A stretch of 7,232 nt of DNA from Candidatus Firestonebacteria bacterium RIFOXYA2_FULL_40_8. Its GTDB lineage: Bacteria > Oederibacteriota > D2-FULL-39-29. Position numbers and translations under genes: made by a program. The stretch spans positions 15,299 to 22,530 of the forward strand of contig MFGS01000056.1 in the NCBI GenBank assembly GCA_001778355.1, written 5' to 3'. The notes beneath the pieces were generated by a model. The model saw only the letters and a list, made by a program, of their open reading frames with translations, was not told the DNA's origin and ran no database searches. Positions 5,496 through 7,232 of the stretch are shown one piece after another (within the stretch, counting starts at the first letter, position 1; every line of letters starts with the position of its first letter).

Positions 5496-7232
5496 TTACC
5501 TTTTGCCTGTCGCTTGGGAGGCGGCTTCGTAGAGGTCGGAGGACCTTTTTTGCCAGCCGGAGTTAAGATAGTACAGGTAGCAATAGCGCTGTATTTGGGA
5601 ACCGGACCAATGGTAGGTTGAAAAACCTTTTCCTTTTTTATCGGTGAAGTCTGCGCGGTTATCATAAAAGCCGTTATAAATTGCCAAATTCCGCTCTTTT
5701 AGAAGTTTTTCAACTTTTTTGGCCTGGTCTATTCTAAGTTTTTGTTCGTCTAAGGCCTTCTCGAGCATTATGCGGGCTTCACATTCCTGCAAACCTTCTC
5801 TCATCATCTCATAGCGCGTGGTGGTGATAGCTCCGTCAGGTCCGGAAGCTAAGAGTGAAGTCCGGATATTAAGAGCCCGCCAGGAACTTTTTAAAAAGCG
5901 GCCGTCTGAGGCAATACCGCCGGAAGCACCGTGTTGTATGAAGTTGCTTATTCCTTTTCCGCTTTCCATATCCCAAAAGTCAGCGCCAAGCCGGGCAAAA
6001 CCACGTTGCTTGCCGAACGCAGTAATTTCCCCGAGCATTCTAAATGTTGTTATAACATCATTGTTGCGAAGCCCACGGGGAAAAAAGGTATCTAAGTATT
6101 TGCTTTTCCAACCTTTACCGGAAATTACATCACTTTTTTCTACAATTGAATCTAAAATCGTGTGACGGCTCCAGACTGAGGCCGTGTATCCCGGCTGGTT
6201 TTTACCCAGATTATGCGCTTGTTTTACCCAGGGCGCTTCAGGGAGAATTTCTTTCCAGAATTTAACTATCGCGGCATCAGGTCTGGTATCTGTCTCTATA
6301 CCAATCATCATTGCTTTATCCAATTTACGTTTTTGCAGGCGTGCTTTTAATTCAGTCACGAGCGGTTTCCATAGCGCGTTTGCTTCCGTGCCGGTATATT
6401 TAGGAAGCTCAAGAACTTCTGACTTACCGTTTTTAAGAATCGTAACCTCCGGACCTTTACCTACAGCCGCAGCGCGTTCCTCGTTGATCTCTTTTGACAA
6501 TACTTTTTCGTAAGTCCATTCACCTTCGTTTAAAAATATATCCCAAACGTAGAGACACACCACAGAAGGTTTGCCCTGATACTTTTCAACAAGGTCAAGA
6601 TACTTATCCATTATAGAAAAATCGTATTTGTATTTGTCTTTTTCTTTTGTCCAGCGGACCATGGATTCGGCATTGCCCATATTTGTTTTACAAATAAGCG
6701 GAATGTAGCAGGTTTTTGTACCAAAAGCTCCTATATAAGCTAAGGATTTTTCAATGAGCTTCCAGTGTTTTTCGCTCCAGAGCGGAACTTTGTAAACCAG
6801 AGCCAGCGTTTCCGGCGATTGAATAAGTTCAGCCCAAGTGACAAAATCATTAGGATTGGGAAGAGCATAGTCATATACTTTGAGCTTTACCGGAACATTA
6901 AACGGCCCTCCGTTTTCCAGAGTTATCTTTAACTCCCCCTCATATTCATCTGCTTTTGCGTCTTTAGGAACGTTTACGGTAACCCAGACGGGAACAACAG
7001 CGCCGGGTACCGGTTCAGGTGAACCCGGGATGGTTCTTACGAACTGGGAGGGCTTAATAGTTCTAACTTGTACTTCTTTTGGCAAAACTTCGGAAAGATT
7101 GTCGCACCTGTACGGTTTATTGATATCATCGGCTTCTGTCAAAGCATACCGTACTTGAATTGAAGCAGCAGAAATACTGCTCCCGCCTTTCCTTTTAAAT
7201 CCGTAATAACACCCTTGATCTTTTTAATGGAA
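5496..7232 (-). CDS. GH123/DUF4091-like carbohydrate-active protein, 5' end outside the window, probable frameshift
   Basis: The open frame below the break has 548 codons from a TTG at 7142, but homology-like sequence (ISAASIQVRYA) continues upstream of that codon, so TTG is not the true start. Counting from it, residues about 20-92 form a beta-sandwich with VPVWVTVNVPKDA (50-62) and EYEGELKI (66-73), as in GH123 N-terminal domains. Residues 95-460 look like a TIM-barrel region with IGIETDTRP (280-288) and the DUF4091-like REGLQECEARIML (448-460). The C-terminus (SGWQKRSSDLYEAASQ) looks complete. Known GH123 members cleave N-acetylgalactosaminides, but the family is broad, I cannot identify the catalytic acidic pair here, and the substrate is unknown. 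A stop (7224-7226) interrupts this frame upstream, while another frame there continues the domain. The MORN gene begins 82 nt downstream. Confidence 0.68.
7172..7180 (-). other. Probable one-base deletion (frameshift) in the GH123-like gene
   Basis: On the minus strand, 7231 to 7175 reads SIKKIKGVITDLKGKAGAV without a stop. From 7175 downwards the next frame reads ISAASIQVRYALTEADD and continues as the long open frame. Joined, they give the expected continuous domain, with base 7175 needed by both the V and the I codon, so one base appears to be missing. Outside its part, each frame looks wrong: one meets TAA at 7224-7226, the other becomes FLLLQFKYG. A true mutation and a sequencing or assembly error cannot be told apart here. 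Confidence 0.6.

Noticed and set aside
5450..5665. 71-codon Lys/Pro-rich open frame on the minus strand over the end of the GH123-like gene
   Set aside because: It overlaps the well-formed C-terminus of the GH123-like protein in another frame. Its composition looks like a frame shadow, and the main frame already ends in a family-like way.
5818..6513. Plus-strand open frames of 115 and 109 codons opposite the GH123-like gene
   Set aside because: They are antisense to a coding frame with recognisable motifs and have no features of their own.
1..7232. Defence system, CRISPR array, tRNA or insertion sequence
   Set aside because: I found no regularly spaced repeat array, transposase, terminal inverted repeats, tRNA-like fold or defence-type domain on either strand.

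Overview
The window looks like chromosomal DNA from an uncultured, moderately low-GC bacterium. The order rho-rpmE-prfA is a conserved bacterial housekeeping cluster. The tandem GT87-type membrane glycosyltransferases and the GH123/DUF4091-like protein are reminiscent of lineages such as Omnitrophota, Elusimicrobiota, Firestonebacteria or Lentisphaerae. That placement is an impression from gene content and is low confidence.

Positions 1-1761 (minus strand) hold rho, then rpmE (ribosomal protein L31), then the first 55 codons of prfA (release factor RF1), which runs off the left edge. The genes are closely spaced (32 nt and 7 nt), face the same way and look like one operon. They serve transcription termination, the ribosome and translation termination.

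Positions 1762-2055 are a divergent control region. Two sigma70-type promoters appear to share one -35 element, the palindrome TTGTCAA at 2020-2026. Each has a 17-nt spacer and a good -10 box on its own side. The leftward promoter would give rho an untranslated leader of about 230 nt, carrying small hairpins and a 14-nt direct repeat. The rightward promoter would start transcription at, or next to, an ATG of the first membrane gene, implying a leaderless mRNA.

Positions 2056-4571 (plus strand) hold two overlapping paralogous genes for polytopic membrane glycosyltransferases of the GT87/DUF2029 type. They look like a local duplication in one transcription unit. The upstream copy has lost the YPP motif that the downstream copy keeps. 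A degenerate tandem repeat of about 9 nt follows the second gene.

Positions 4706-5413 (minus strand) encode an exported protein built from MORN/YwqK-type repeats. Its DNA is clearly AT-richer than its neighbours.

Positions 5496-7232 (minus strand) hold most of a GH123/DUF4091-like carbohydrate-active protein that enters from the right edge. Near 7175 the reading frame appears to be broken by a one-base deletion: the frame upstream of the break and the long frame below it join into one plausible N-terminal domain. I see no RNA gene, CRISPR array, insertion sequence or defence system.
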